Source: Stratiolaelaps scimitus (lineage: Eukaryota; Arthropoda; Arachnida; Mesostigmata; Laelapidae). From it: a DNA stretch of 64,000 nt. Location: the NCBI GenBank assembly GCA_019614645.1, contig JABWDB010000009.1, forward strand, positions 4,135,501-4,199,500. Reading direction: 5' to 3'. This document shows, in pieces, positions 1-12,689 of the stretch. A model generated the notes under the pieces. That model had not been told where the DNA came from. It worked only from the letters and a program-made list of their open reading frames with translations, and made no database searches. The first letter of the stretch is position 1. Each line of letters opens with the position of its first letter. The position numbers and the translations under genes were made by a program.

Positions 1-2225
1 AGAATCGCGGAGGATCGTTGCATTTCGTTAATATCTTCCAATATTTGTGGGAGCTTGCCAGCCGCGACGGGTTAAATTAGCAGCGGTGGCCCCGACAGGT
101 TGTGGTACCATAGTAGGCCTTGAGCTGACAGCAAGGTGATTTGACGCGAAACAATGAATGCCAATATCGGTATATACAGATCGTTATCGAGAACTAAACC
201 GTATTATATTGCAGTTCCGAAAATAAACTTGATTTTGAAACTTGAAACTTATGCTTATTCCACTGCATATAAGCGGTCAGCGACTATACCAATAGTCACT
301 GATTGACTATTCCCCAAATGTGGTCCTGTGCCGTATTCAAGTTTCGTAGACTTGAAAATGAGAATCATGATAACTCAAGCGAGTTGTGGCAGGGTCCAAC
401 TTGTTCCGGAGAGCGGATTTTTAATCCCGCAAAAGACAAGCTGGTGGCAACCACTCTTTTTGTATATTATAGAACCAGAGGCAACCCGAATTTGAGGATG
501 AAAGCGAAGACAGAAATACAATCGACACATGTGAGACAAATTATTATCGGACGCGCACCACGCGGACTTCTATGAGGCGTTTGAATTAATTTCTCCACGA
601 GTGCATGCATGCATGTATACGTGCAGTGTGCCTGCAAGGCACCGCGCCCCGCTCATGCATGGAGTAATCGTGCTCCTGGATAAATATCACCTTTAAGCCG
701 GTCTCCCTTCCTCAAGCGCATCCCAAGCGCGTTTTACCTGAAAGAATCGTGTCAGACGTGTTGTACGCCGCCACCGCATGAACGAGGACGGCATGGAACG
801 GCGGTAGGCTCTGTGATCCGCCGCCATATGGTCACAATCCCAGAGGAACAGACCGACATCAACACACATACAGGCACACGCTCATAAACACGCGCAAACA
901 CAGATCTATCATCATAGGTGGTGGTACACCCTCCGGTTAGCCAATGTCGCACACCGCACGAGAGTTGTGTGCGTGGCGCTCAACGCGTCATGCATACTTT
1001 GCTGCATCGCGAAAGGTATCCTCTTATATAAAACATTATGCGTTGTGCATAGCCACCTGCCGTCGACTGCCAAACGCCGGCTATGCGTAGCGTTGTTTTA
1101 GTTTTGAGCTCGTGTGACAGTTGTTACGTTTGTTGTTGTGGTTGGTGTTGCTGTTGTTTGTGTGTGTGTGTATAATTGTAGGAGAAAAGGTATCGGAGTC
1201 AGAGTAAAAGAAAGAAAGAAAGAAAGAGAGATAGAGAGAGAGAGAGCAGGGGGGGGGGTATGCTAACAAATCAAGCAAGCAATACCAGCGGGTAACGGGT
1301 TACAGGCGGCATCTGTCCCGAATACAACGTCGCCCGTTGGCACGATTGTCGTCTATTCTCAATGACGGAAGGACGACTGTTGGCCATTCGATCGTAGCAG
1401 GTACAGTAAGACAGCACGGCTCGGTGCTGCTTGCACACGCGACTTGAAACAGCGATGGAAATAGAGCAGGGTTGCGGGAGGCAACCAGTATATCGGATTG
1501 GCATTGATGCCGTACATAATTTAGCCTATCGCCTCTCTGAGAACGACCCATGGCATCGTGACTGGTAGACACGTGATGGTGACTCCGTATCTCAAGGGCC
1601 GGATGAAGGCTTAGAAGAACATTGCTGTTATGAGTTGCTTCGCGTCACTATTGCTTAACGTAAGTAGAACGCACCAGGGTAACTGTGATTGGGTTAGCTC
1701 GTCGGTGGTGATACCACGATGCCGTGTGTGCCTCTATCGGTGCACGAGGGTTTGACTTGACTGATTCTCCTAGCGTAATATTACATTTTCCTGACTGGAG
1801 ATATCATTCTCAGAAATGTGTTCATATCTCGCCTGTGTTGATTTTACCTCGTTGTTTTGTGCAATTTCGATTGAATCGATGTCTGGATGTCTGAAATCGA
1901 TGAGAACTGCAACTGACTCAAGAATTTCGTTTGAGGGCAGGCTCGTTCGAACTTGGTCCAGGCTAACTTTAGCATGGCCATGTGTCTGAAAACGATGGCA
2001 ACTGCCACTTGCCAGTCAGATCGTGCAACCCCGGGCGACAGTCAACAAAACACTGCAAGCCGTGAAGCAAGCTTTGTATTAGAATGCTTCTGTACCCCTT
2101 ATGGCTCATTCGATGAGGTGTAGCCATAGGTAAGGTAAATGTTTATTGGAGTTACACGTGTCTGCAAATACATCTCTGCTTCAAGCTACGCTTCGATTTT
2201 GACAACACCACTAACCAGCACACTC
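1..2225. other. Non-coding stretch, no gene recognised
   Basis: No ORF here is longer than about 90 codons and none resembles a known family. The only clear structure is a compound simple repeat near 1.2 kb, listed separately. Short alternating purine-pyrimidine runs occur near 1.15 kb. Confidence 0.6.
1206..1258. repeat. Compound microsatellite (AAAG)n-(GA)n-poly(G)
   Basis: An AAAG run passes into GATA/GA repeats and ends in a run of G. It is a purine-only strand of about 50 bases and makes low-complexity peptides on the opposite strand, which should not be taken for genes. Confidence 0.9.
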
Positions 2226-2413
2226 TTTTTTTTGAGAGGAGGAAATTCCCTTCAAACGCACGGACACCACGAGAGATATTCCAATCTCCATAAAAGTGGG
2301 CCGATCCAGTGCAGAGGGGGAGTTGACGTCGATGGCAAAACGACTTTGCCTGCTAAAAGCGCCATCCTCTGCTGAGAGTCTATTTCTTCCCTAGAACCAG
2401 CACACTCTAAAGT
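2226..2413 (+). repeat. Dispersed repeat family 2, copy A
   Basis: This block aligns by eye with 34893-35041. Both start with a T run and GAGGAGG-type sequence, then share AAAAGTGG, GATCCAG, GTTGACGT, a TGCCT(G/A)CTAAAA stretch, CATCC and a GAGAG(T/C)CTA stretch in the same order. No coding potential is seen. It is an interspersed repeat of unknown class, and its ends are not resolved. Confidence 0.65.
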
Positions 2414-3950
2414 GATCCAAGTCAATACTTCCGCTAATTGAGCTAATCAAGCGCGTGTGTGTATGTGTCACCGTTACTCAGTCGGATTGTGAAGTGAAGC
2501 TTAGTTACGTCCTTTTATACTATACTAACATTCGGTATTAACAAAGAAGTCAACGTCGATAATGGCCATGTATGTGAGAGTCCAAACATTTCGCCAGCCC
2601 TCGATCATGTCGAAATGTTCCCTAGGTATGAATACACACCGCACTGAGCGATCGTGCTCGTTGCGCCGAACAGCCCCGGCTATTTAATCACCCTTAGCGT
2701 ATGCATGATCGGCAACACAATGAATTGCCATATGCCATTCATTTCATAGGGCTGTGCTGGTCCCCGTCAACTACTCTCGTAGCAAATCTGCCTGCTCATG
2801 TCAAGGCCGTCGAGCGGCAACAATTGCCACGAAGCGAGACGATACCAGTGCCTGGTTGTCTGAGCCGGCATCTGCTGTTCGGAGGGTCTCTACGGTTTAG
2901 GGGACTGCACGGCCTGAATGGAAATTCCCCCGGACGGGGCTAGTTGGCTGTCCGACCCGAGGGACCTGAGCTGGGTGGCTGGCTGAAGGCGTCGTTGTGT
3001 GCCGTTGACCAACGCCGATCCGCACGTGAAACGACAGGACACGACGGGCTATTGCCCACGGCAGACGTACGGATATTAGTGCGTGCATTTACGTCGAATA
3101 CCACCGGTTCGCAGGTCGGCACGTTATCAAACCAGACTTGAAACTGCCGGGTTCCAGCCACGACGACGTTTCCTAGCCGACGTGAACCCCTAAGCCGATT
3201 AGATTTCGATCCGCGCTGGCCCGAAGCAACCTCATCCATGTTGAGTAGCTCCCTTGGGGGGAAATGGCCGATGAAACTGGTTCGTGCTCGCTGTCGTTAA
3301 GCGGCAGGCTGCTCAAAGCAAATGAAAACGCAGTATGAAAACGCAAAACAAGCACCACCAACCACATCGGTCTTTGGGGATCGAGCTTGGGGTCTCACGA
3401 ACGGAGAATCGAAATCGGCAACCGTGCAGCTGAAAATCTGACATGTAAATTTATCCCTAGGAAACTACACCGTATAGGATACTACAGGCACTATACATGG
3501 GCGAATGAGTTACCTGCAGTTAATTCACGATTCGATTACTCGAGACGTAACAAGTTGTTGCAATTGGCGAGATCACACGCCGCAGCACAGCTTCGCTTAG
3601 CGTCAACAGATGTGTTCATCGACAAACTTGAATATGCCCGGAAAAGCTTTGAGGGTATTTTTGCACCGGGTCGAGATTACCTGATCCAAACACGAACCGA
3701 GATAGACGCACGCACCGACATAGAGCCTTTGTTACTCAACGACCTTCAACTTGATCGCTGTTAATTGCACTTTCGGCCAATTAGCGAAGGTTACTGATAC
3801 GCATTTAGAGAATTTATGCGCGCATTAGAATACGCCTCCCCTTCATCATGGACGCACATCCACTACGTACTCTGCTAAGGTGTTTTTTTTGGGTGTATGA
3901 GGTTGATGACAAGAGTCCATCATGGACAAGCATCAGGCTTCACAGGGAAT
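2414..3950. other. Non-coding stretch with an unsupported 125-codon ORF
   Basis: The longest open frame is at 3387-3764 on the plus strand. Its product is basic and has no recognisable domain, signal peptide or membrane segment. A frame of this length is expected by chance in a 64 kb window, so I do not call it a gene. Confidence 0.5.
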
Positions 3951-3956
3951 TCGCCG

Positions 3957-4418
3957 TAGTAGTGTGAGACACTCCTCCTCACTGAAACCTTAGGACATCC
4001 TAAGGACTTGGGCCTGGTTTGGGACTGAATTACAAGTTTTACTTCAAACTTCAGGCTCGCAGGGGGCGGCTGATGATGCTCAGTCTTTGATCGCTTAGTC
4101 ACCCCGGTCCATCCTCTTGTCGTCCTGTTAGTGTCCCGTACAGGTACGCTCAGACCCGTGCTGGGTTGGGCCCACCCGGTTCCTTTGAAAACCTGACCGT
4201 GAGAGCTCAGGCGTCTTCGCGCTCTTGTGTGTCCTCTTTCGTCTGACCTGTGAGACTCACCGCCTCCGCCCGAACCTTCAGGGGAGATAGGTGACACCAT
4301 GCTATTTTTAGTATCGCCTACTATAAAAAGATATTTTCCGGGCTGACCCACAGCCAACATTTAACGTCCACAGTACTGCTTTCGGCAATGCTTCATAAGA
4401 CGGACCCCTTGAAATGCA
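3957..4418 (+). repeat. Dispersed repeat family 1, copy A (long copy)
   Basis: The first part (about 3957-4063) matches 62699-62785: both begin TAGTGTGAGAC and share GACTTGGGCC and ACTTCAGG in order. The last part (4334-4418) matches 18986-19070 at roughly 80% identity by eye over 85 bases without gaps. The middle (4064-4333) has no match that I noticed in the window. The simplest reading is one interspersed element of about 460 bases, of which the other two loci keep different ends. Its class is unknown. Confidence 0.65.
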
Positions 4419-7400
4419 ATCACCTACTGTTTCGTTGTTTATTATCAGAGCGGGACAGAAGGGGCTGCGTGGCCATGCCTCTGTTAACTCGCCGAGAAAT
4501 AGTATGGCAAGCCGTGAGCTATCTCGTCCATTTTAGTTTTCTAGGATTGCCCCCGCCAGCTTTGCGCTTCTATCCACTTGTTCCTTTGCTTTGCAGATGT
4601 GTTATACATCACAAAGTCTCAGAGCCTCTTGTGCAGCGCTTTTATCACCTTTTGGTCACAGTGCGTGACCCTGATGTCATCGAGAGCCAGGAGTCGGCCA
4701 GTGTACGTGTTGGGTAGTCTTCTGCACCCGTCTCGCACTGTACATAGATACGCAGCTGACGGGGGTCTTTGTAATTCGCCCCAGGTAAGGCTAGACGAAG
4801 GCCATGACTTGTGACGAATTGAGTCATGAAGGACCTAAGTTCCTCTACATGTCTGTCTATCCAATTTTTAATATTTGGCATAATGTCCCTCAGAGAAGCC
4901 TCAGCGTTCCCTGTGGAATCGCATCCCATTCATCTTGCCCACCGTTGCCCAGCCTCTTTTGTCTGGTCAGCCCATTGTTTCCTACGCGAATTTACTTTGG
5001 GTTCCTCCAAATACAAGCGACGAGCGCTCACCGGAAGTCCTATACGACGTTATGATTCTTAAGGCGAGAGCCGTTTCTGCAAAGCTTTTGCTAGGACAGC
5101 GCCTCTCCCAACAGTGGCTATGTGTATAATATGATAGACATTTAAATGAATTCCAGAAATCACCACTCTGCGGCTATGATGAATCTGAAGGAATGGAAAT
5201 GACGACATCGATTGTCACGAACGCGCACGGAATCAAAGTCATCAGAAGCAAGCACTAGGTAGAAGGTCCAATCTGTGCTGCCATCATGCATGGCTTAACC
5301 GTGCCGTTTCCAGGAACTGCTTTACACCCGCTCGTTGATTGAGAGACCCTTTTAAACGGGCATATATTGTATTCTCGTAATTCAAGATGAATAGCGAATG
5401 CGCACAAACCGTGCTGTTTCTTATTTGTTGAAGAAATATCCGCTTAATTGCGTCACAACGATTTGTCATCTGAGAACCGACGAAACCAATGCGACTATGC
5501 AAATGATTTTTAAACTAGGGTGGCGCGTTCCATCGACGAGTCCCATCTGCTGGGGAGACGAGGAGGGGAGGCAAGGAGAACTTTTTACTTTCGAAATGCC
5601 TACCTAAGACCAAGATTTCTCTACGGACCCAATTCGGCACACACGAACTCGGTCCTTATGCCCGGTCGCGGTGTCGGCAGTGGTGGCCTGTGGTAGAATT
5701 CGAAGCAACGGGTGAAGTACCCAGCGCCGTCCGAGCAAAAGTTGTTCTCAGCCCTCACTACACTGCCGGTTGCCCCGCCCCTAGAAGAGTGTTTCCCCAG
5801 AGGAAATAGAAGACGACTCCGGGCTCCGATAATCTGGGAGAACGGCCGACGGACCACCGACGATCCGACCATTCAACTAAGCGTTGATGTGCGGCTGAGG
5901 TCTGTGGCAATAGAGTCGGCTGCACCTTTACGGCCCTGAGGTTACCGCGTCGTTCCGCTGAGTAAAAAAGAGCTCTTTTACGAGTAGCCAAATATACCAC
6001 AAACAACGACAACTGCGATGGCTAGAGCCAGCTAGCTCCTGCCCATAAACCTGGCCAATGTAAGAGGACAGAAAGTCTAGGTGCGTCAACATAAGTGAGA
6101 TCGAGTATAGCCCGTCGAGACATCACCGTGTACCTATTCCCTTATCCCCTACTCGCCCATCGCTATTTCTCTATCGTTCAGCGGACGGGCCGTTTCTGGA
6201 CGTTGAGCGTGAGGACGGCTACCAAAGAGTGGCGTAGCATTGTTGGTTTCGATTTGCGAGAGACGAAGCTCACTGCAATCCGATATTCTATGCCGTACGT
6301 GCATGTTGCTAATTGCTATATATTAGTTGAATTCCTGCTCACGCCGTTGCTTCTGCCATCGACGGACTAGGCGTCAACCAATGCGCGCATGCACATATAT
6401 GTTTATGTTCATATGATATAGTGTATATTCAGTTGATTTGCACAGGACAAAAAGCAAGCCACTCCAATTCTTTAGGTAGCGACTTGACAACAATACTTCG
6501 TTCTCCGCACTCAGTTTAGCTCTGGAGGCGAAATTTCCATGAACTCCTCCTACCTTGTACCTCGTTTCCCTCGAATCGATTGATCGTCGACTAAAACCGC
6601 CATTGGCCCATTCGTCCGCTACACGCCATTGGCCCATTCATGCGTTACACGATTCGATGTACCGTTTAGCGGGACAACACCATCGTCCCGGACGGCAACA
6701 ATATCCTAAAATGGCCCTAGTTTAGCCACACGATGGAGCGCTTCGGGCACCATGCCTCGAAGAGGGTCAGCACTACGGTATCCACTTCCAGCAATGATTG
6801 TATAAATGTGTGCCCCGAGGGGAGGTGAAATTGTGTGACAACGGCGGGTGGGCGATCGTTCGGGGCAAGCTGGCGAACACCAGACAAAATCGGAAGGGCT
6901 CGTCCTGCCCACATGAGCGGTAGACTTCGAGCGATCGTCGTGGGCACCCACTCAGCAAACGTGGTGATATTTTCATCCAGGATGAATGAACGCACACGTG
7001 GAGTCATTATACGCCACGCAAGCGCAAATGTCTAGGTTCGTTACGTATTGCACAGTGGCGCGTCTGAAGAGGTTTGAGTGAAGAGCGGGTGACGTGGAAA
7101 GGGCGGTTAGCGCACAATTTGACCTGCTGACCAGCCGACTTCGGAGCGAGCGACGGTTGTCACATTAGGGCCTGACCACGATGAACATATGACGCAGAGT
7201 TTACATCTGCTGTAACCGGCTGGAAAACGCCAATCTGTTCATTTGAAAACATGCAAAGTCCTCTTACAAGATGTCCTGTAGCAGGACCCCACCAGCAACT
7301 CGATCACCAGCACTCCCTATAGCAGCAATGCAATCCGACTTGCGTAAGGTGGACGCGAATTACAATATACCCTTAATGTACCCCCCCAACACTTACACAC

Positions 7401-9076
7401 TGCGGTGCTTACGGCCGCCATTCGGCTGTATGTCCACATTGCTTATTTTTATTGCTGAGCTATTGTTTCGTTCGTCAGGGAACAATGGCCTGTCCAGCCG
7501 AATGGGAGAGTAAACAAAGGCTCGGCATAAGGGCTAAGGCGCACTGATTTGGCAAGCTCGTGCATGCCTTGATCAATGGTCAGCCGTCCCACATGTGAAA
7601 ACTACATAGAAAATACTTACTCCTTTGCTGTTCTCTGGCGTAGCTATGCTCTTGCTATATTTCATACGAGTTTCTTTTGCTAGAACATATAATATAACCT
7701 AGCAATTACTGTGTTGCGAACAGGGAAGACATCGGCGAGATTCTGTATTGGAAATACAATTGTAGTGAAGACTACCGAAACGATCATAACATCGTATACT
7801 AACTTGTATATGTCTTGTTATTCGACGGGTGTAGCTCTCGAACTCGAATTCCCTTGCAATGGATATTCTCACACTGTATATCGCATAACGTACAATGGCC
7901 AAAATAGGTGTCTTTTTATCAGATCGACAAGCAAACTACTCCTCTGACTTGTGTTCAGCACCGTTTCATCGATGTTTTCTTCCAGCAGAAATAATGTCAA
8001 GAAAAGGCCAACTAACCGGATAAAAGTCCGCATGGCATTAGCTGAAGGTCCGACACAACTACGAGAACGGATCGAATTAGGCCGCCGTCGGTTGTTCACA
8101 CGTCCGAATAGGCGGAGCGAATTGAATGCACCACTTCGAATGCCCTCGAGGCATCCGCCGTGGATAGGGGTTTAACGCCAGCCCGAATTGATTCTTCGTA
8201 TGTGGCTAACGCAGGCGTCCCTCTCACGTTGGCCGGGTCGGCCAAAGTGTACCGTCCTAAGCGTCTGGTGGAACTCGGGGCGCGCGGCGCATCGCATCAG
8301 TTAAAATGCCTGTCGACGGTGTCGATGCTTTCGACTATCATATGTCCACAAAGTTCATCTTTTCTCGGTTTCTTCTTCGATGAGTCTCGTCCCGCTGGTC
8401 TACTGTAGGGTCCGCAATATGAAGAACGACAGGGGTAAAATTCACAGAAATATATGTATACTTTGCTCGCACGTTGGTGAGAAAGCGTACTAACAACGAT
8501 GATATATACATATGTTATATTAACCAAGCATAACCGATGTATGGCTGGAATTCGAGCCTCACTGGTGCATAAAGAGAATTTCGTTCTGCAAGAGTGCCTA
8601 TCTAGGGACGGCAACAGCAACGCCTGTAATTTTAGGGCGCTATTAGTGGGTGAAGTGAGTGCTTTTCGTTGTCATTGACGGGTAACAGTTTTTGATATTT
8701 AACCGAGTGATGATGTGATTAACATGCAGAGAGCATATAACATCTACTATCGCGTTGTAATTTATGTTAGGAAAAAATTGTATCGATTCTCTTAAAAAAC
8801 AAAAATCCCGGATATGTTATAACAAAGCAATTGTATCTTTTGGTTCATACCATATTCGCGCATGATTGCGGTGCTCCTATTTGATCATGTAGCAATACCG
8901 CATTTGCCCGTAGTGATGTAGCCCTTAAACTTGTGAACAAACAACATCCGTCTCACAATTCTCGTCCACCTCTGAACGATTCCATTGTTTTATGCTGAAC
9001 AATATGCTGGAGATACTAAGCTCATAGCGTAGCTAAGAGTTCAACTTATCCATTCAACGAATACGAATAGTAATAA
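4419..9076. other. Non-coding stretch, no gene recognised
   Basis: Many overlapping frames of 60-90 codons occur on both strands, but none has a recognisable motif or plausible splice-site context. The only structured element noticed is the 26-bp tandem duplication at 6598-6649. Confidence 0.55.
6598..6649. repeat. 26-bp tandem duplication (two units)
   Basis: Two adjacent 26-base units both begin CGCCATTGGCCCATTC and agree at 23 of 26 positions. CCAAT-type (ATTGG) motifs are therefore duplicated 26 bases apart. This may be a simple tandem duplication. A regulatory role is only a possibility. Confidence 0.8.
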
Positions 9077-9078
9077 TA

Positions 9079-9330
9079 TTAGGTTGGCCGATAAGTAATT
9101 TCCGTTTCTTACTCACTTTGAATTGCTGTATCTTTTGACAGAACAAAAACGGATCTGAATCAATATAGTATCCTCCCCCCCTGTTCTCTAGTACTCCTGC
9201 CAATCGGCTAGGCAGTATATGGAAACCGCGGCGGAAAATATCTTGTCATGCGAGAAGATCCACCCGTCCAGCAAATTTCGGACCTCTACTTCTGCCTCGA
9301 AGCGATTCCTGTTCAGAAATCAGGTAGACT
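9079..9330 (-). mobile_element. mariner-family transposon remnant (3' end)
   Basis: The plus strand at 9079-9107 starts TTAGGTTGGCCGATAAGTAA, a typical mariner terminal inverted repeat, directly after a TA dinucleotide (9077-9078) as expected for TA-target insertion. Reading inward on the minus strand, the adjacent 200 bases give degraded fragments that resemble a mariner transposase C-terminus: NRFEAEVEVRNLL, then a segment like the usual leucine-proline-x-arginine-tryptophan motif (here LPSRLAGVLENRGG), in two frames with stops between them. This places the element's 3' end at 9079 and its coding strand on minus. The partner inverted repeat was not found up to 11 kb, so the element is truncated or too decayed to follow. 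The terminal repeat call is strong; the transposase call is weaker. Confidence 0.7.
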
Positions 9331-12105
9331 GAAAGAAACCACTATGAACCTTCATCCTCTGCTGCTGGTTTCCCCCAGTCACAAATACGCAGGGAAAACT
9401 AGACCCCAACCTACTAGAAACTCCACTAAGGACCATGTCCTAGCGTACCTGTTTTTCAATAGGAATCTTTTAGAAGGTCGCGATAGCGTACCTGAAACCC
9501 CGAAACGAATCCTCCTCTGTAATGTTTACAGATTCTTTCAAGGGGCTAGACATGCCTTCGAAGGACATTTTTCTTTATCTGATACGTGACGCTTTCGAAA
9601 ACCCACCATGACAGTTTAGAAAATACATTCTTTCTTCTAAGGCAGCACAAAAAATCTCTACATACAGGTTCCACTATCCTAACGCTCAAGTACGGGGCTA
9701 CTACAACTACTACCGAGCGGTCGACCGTCCGCTACGTTTTCGATAACTGACTCCGATTAAAAGTCGGAGACTCTCCGGTGACGTGCACCGGATCAAAGAC
9801 AGCGTATAATTGAATTAGGTAATATATATATATATATATATAAAGAAAAGGGTTTGTTGACTTATAATTAGATCGGCCACAAACAAGCCGGCAAATAGAT
9901 GGAGTTACAGAGGAGAGGTGAAGCATCCCACTTCCAACTAGCTCCTTCGTCTGTTTGCGCTTTGTACCGGGAGACCAAGACATGTACTCTCTCTCTCTCT
10001 CCCCTCTCTGGGTAAGCACGGCCTTATAATAGGGGATAACAAAGGGCCACGAAGTGAGCCGTGCCTGCATCTGCGAACGTGCCACGTAAGCCAGGTGGAC
10101 GATGGCGACAGCAGGTGGTCAGACAGGTGGTCAACGTGGGCCGTCCGTCGGGACTCACAGCAATCTAATGGAGTGAGTGAATTATTAATAAAAGCGTGAT
10201 ACGTTGTTGTTAAGCGTCTGTCCATAGATGTCGCTGTAACAGACTCTCGCATACCGCTATGCTATTTTATCTTCACGCATATTATATATTATTATATTGT
10301 CTTAATAAACTTGGCACCCACAAAGTCGTGGGTGGTCCAAAAAAAATATATTATATATTATACCCAGCGACGGCCACCCCCGCTGTCGCTTCTCGTGGAA
10401 CACGAAGTGGATTGTTTACCGCCAGCCGCGATGGCGACTGACGATGAGCAGCATTGAGAGGCGACGACCGAACAGGTTTGAGAACCTCTCAGCGTTCAAA
10501 GAGCAGTGCATGGTCTCATTCCGCAGTTCAGGCTAAATTCGCCATTATACCACGTTCGTGGAACACTCTGTGCCACATTATTATTATGTGTACGTGCCGA
10601 CTTGACCCCCACGAATGACACGAGGTGCGTAGGGAAAGCCGGCACGTATGACTAGGCCGAGCTGCAGTGTCTCGCCATAATTAACGGTAGGCGTGCAGGT
10701 TCGTGTTGCAGGAATAGCAGCCGTCGTGCTAGAATCTCACCGATGCCTGTACTGCAAGCCCGCACCAAGCGCAAGTCCAAAACTCGGTCATCTGCCCAAT
10801 TCGTTAACGTAGCCACTCGAACGAACGTGTTTGTACGAAAGGACGAGTTGGGGTAGGTTATGCTGTCCGGGATCCTCTGTCCCGATTTAGATAGCATAGA
10901 AGTGACGGACTCGACGGACCGCGACATGTTCAGGTGTGTATTGGCAAGCAAAGCGGTTCGCTTCGATTCGCGCGGGTCACGGGTGACCAGAGCGGCCTGC
11001 ATACGTCGCAAGGGTTTAGAGCTCAATAACGGACTGTGGTGCCATTTAATACTTTAGAAACGTGCATGTATGCCCATTAAGGATATTAGATATCAACAAC
11101 AGCTAACTATAGTATGAACGTTTTGCAATAAACACGCACACACATGGCAGCCACAAGTGTAGCTCGCTCGATCTGGCTAAAGTTATCGTTGTTCATCTCA
11201 AGGTAAAATTACACTTCGTTTCCACGATGCCCGAATAAATCTTACGCCACTTGAATACGTAATGTTTGCCTTGACAAAACGTACATATTAATCCGTTTCT
11301 TAAACATAACGTATTCAAGGCTGTGAAAGAAAAATACCAAAAAAAAAGGTAATTTTTACATGGTTGTTTTTTCGAGAATTCAACTATTTGCCTTCAGAAA
11401 ACTATGCACAAATAACTGTCTTTTGGGTGCCTTGCAAATTATCAACCTTTAATTTCAGTTACCAAATTATCAACCATTACGGAAATCGCGACCCAAAAAT
11501 CCAGAAACAAGAACTTTGTTTCCCAGTGTGCCAGCATTATGTGAGGAGGTTATTGACGTTGTTCTCTATGAACCAGAATTTGGACCAGGTATATTGTTTG
11601 GATGATCGTGGTTCCGTGTTTATTCTTTGACCCTAGCTCAAAAACGAACGAGTGTAATCGTTGCGAAGTTTTTCGATATCGCCGGCAAAAACTTCGTTTA
11701 AGTAGCCTATTGCATCATCGCCCTTATGAGAAAAACCGGTCATAACCCAGACGATTGAACTAAAACGCTGTCAATTCGAGCGCGACGATTTAGAACGCGA
11801 TTTCCAGACCCAAAGATGCTCGTTATTTGTCGTGTGCTGCCACAATTTAATAGCAATAAGCGAATCAATGACCATCGTGGTGAGTGACCAGGCACAGGGA
11901 CAACCAAAATATGGAAGCTCACTTTGACATATGTACTGTACACCCATTCTAACAATACGGACGCTCCAACGTGATAATAACGCGGTGGTAAAAGAAATTC
12001 TCTCCATCCGGTAACGTTTGCAGACATTTTCTAGTAGGACAATCATACGGACGAATCGTGCAAAAACATTGCGCAGAACATGGCGCACGTCGAGCATAAC
12101 CAATC
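9331..12105. other. No gene recognised; expected place of BEL/Pao gag and 5' LTR
   Basis: By position this should hold the gag region and left LTR of the BEL/Pao element that becomes recognisable at 12.1 kb. I could not identify either. A (TA)n tract lies at 9821-9842 and a short CT run near 9990-10008. Confidence 0.45.
9821..9842. repeat. (TA)n microsatellite
   Basis: Uninterrupted alternating A/T of about 22 bases. Confidence 0.9.
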
Positions 12106-12519
12106 ATGTTGTTAGGATGTTTCGAAAAAAATAATTCCGCGAACACTTGTAGTAAAAATACCGGATGTGCGGTGTGTGGAGGCAGGTATTATGCACTAAT
12201 GTGTAGTCGAAATACAATTACCCTCTCTTATTCCTCTCCTACCGAACGTAGCAATTTTCTCGTTGATAAAGAGCATACAGAGTGTACGCCAAGTCTCCAC
12301 CACTGCGATACCCCACCCCCCTCCCCACTGGGTATGTCCATGCAATCAATGCTAACAATGCTTCGATATACTGTGGGGTTTTATTGGATCAAGGTTTTGC
12401 AGCATAGCTTCCCTACTGGCAGGCGATTGCATAAGTTGAGCTACCAATCGTTGGGCATCGAAAACATGGTTACAGCAACCCTTGGGGGTGTAAATTGTCG
12501 AAAACGATGTGAGTCATGA
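12106..12519 (+). pseudogene. BEL/Pao gag zinc knuckle and protease-like remnant
   Basis: The open frame of 137 codons begins with a cysteine-rich segment, CFEKNNSANTCSKNTGCAVC, followed by GGRYYALMC. This matches the zinc-knuckle pair that ends BEL/Pao gag, in which the second knuckle normally ends in His-His. About 70 codons further on, a segment ending in LSYQSLGIENMVTATLGGVN resembles the part of the aspartic protease after the active site (the usual leucine-glycine-leucine and threonine-x-x-x-glycine region). The active-site Asp-Thr-Gly is not intact: the expected place reads SFPTGRRLHK. The initiator ATG of this frame is probably accidental. It continues into the reverse transcriptase after a frame change. 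Function is lost. Confidence 0.65.
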
Positions 12520-12689
12520 GTCATGACGCAAGCTGAGTGTACAGAGCCTGTTCGATCTAAGTGCCACTGTCACTATTCACTCTCTCGGCTTAGCAGAGAT
12601 AATCGACGTCCTCTGTAAGTCGGAAACAATTGCTATCGAAAGCGCAAATATCGAATGTGATGTTTCGTTGAAAAAGCGTTGAAAATCGA

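Noticed and set aside
3387..3764. 125-codon plus-strand ORF
   Set aside because: Composition looks plausible for a protein, but no family, splice sites or upstream promoter could be recognised.
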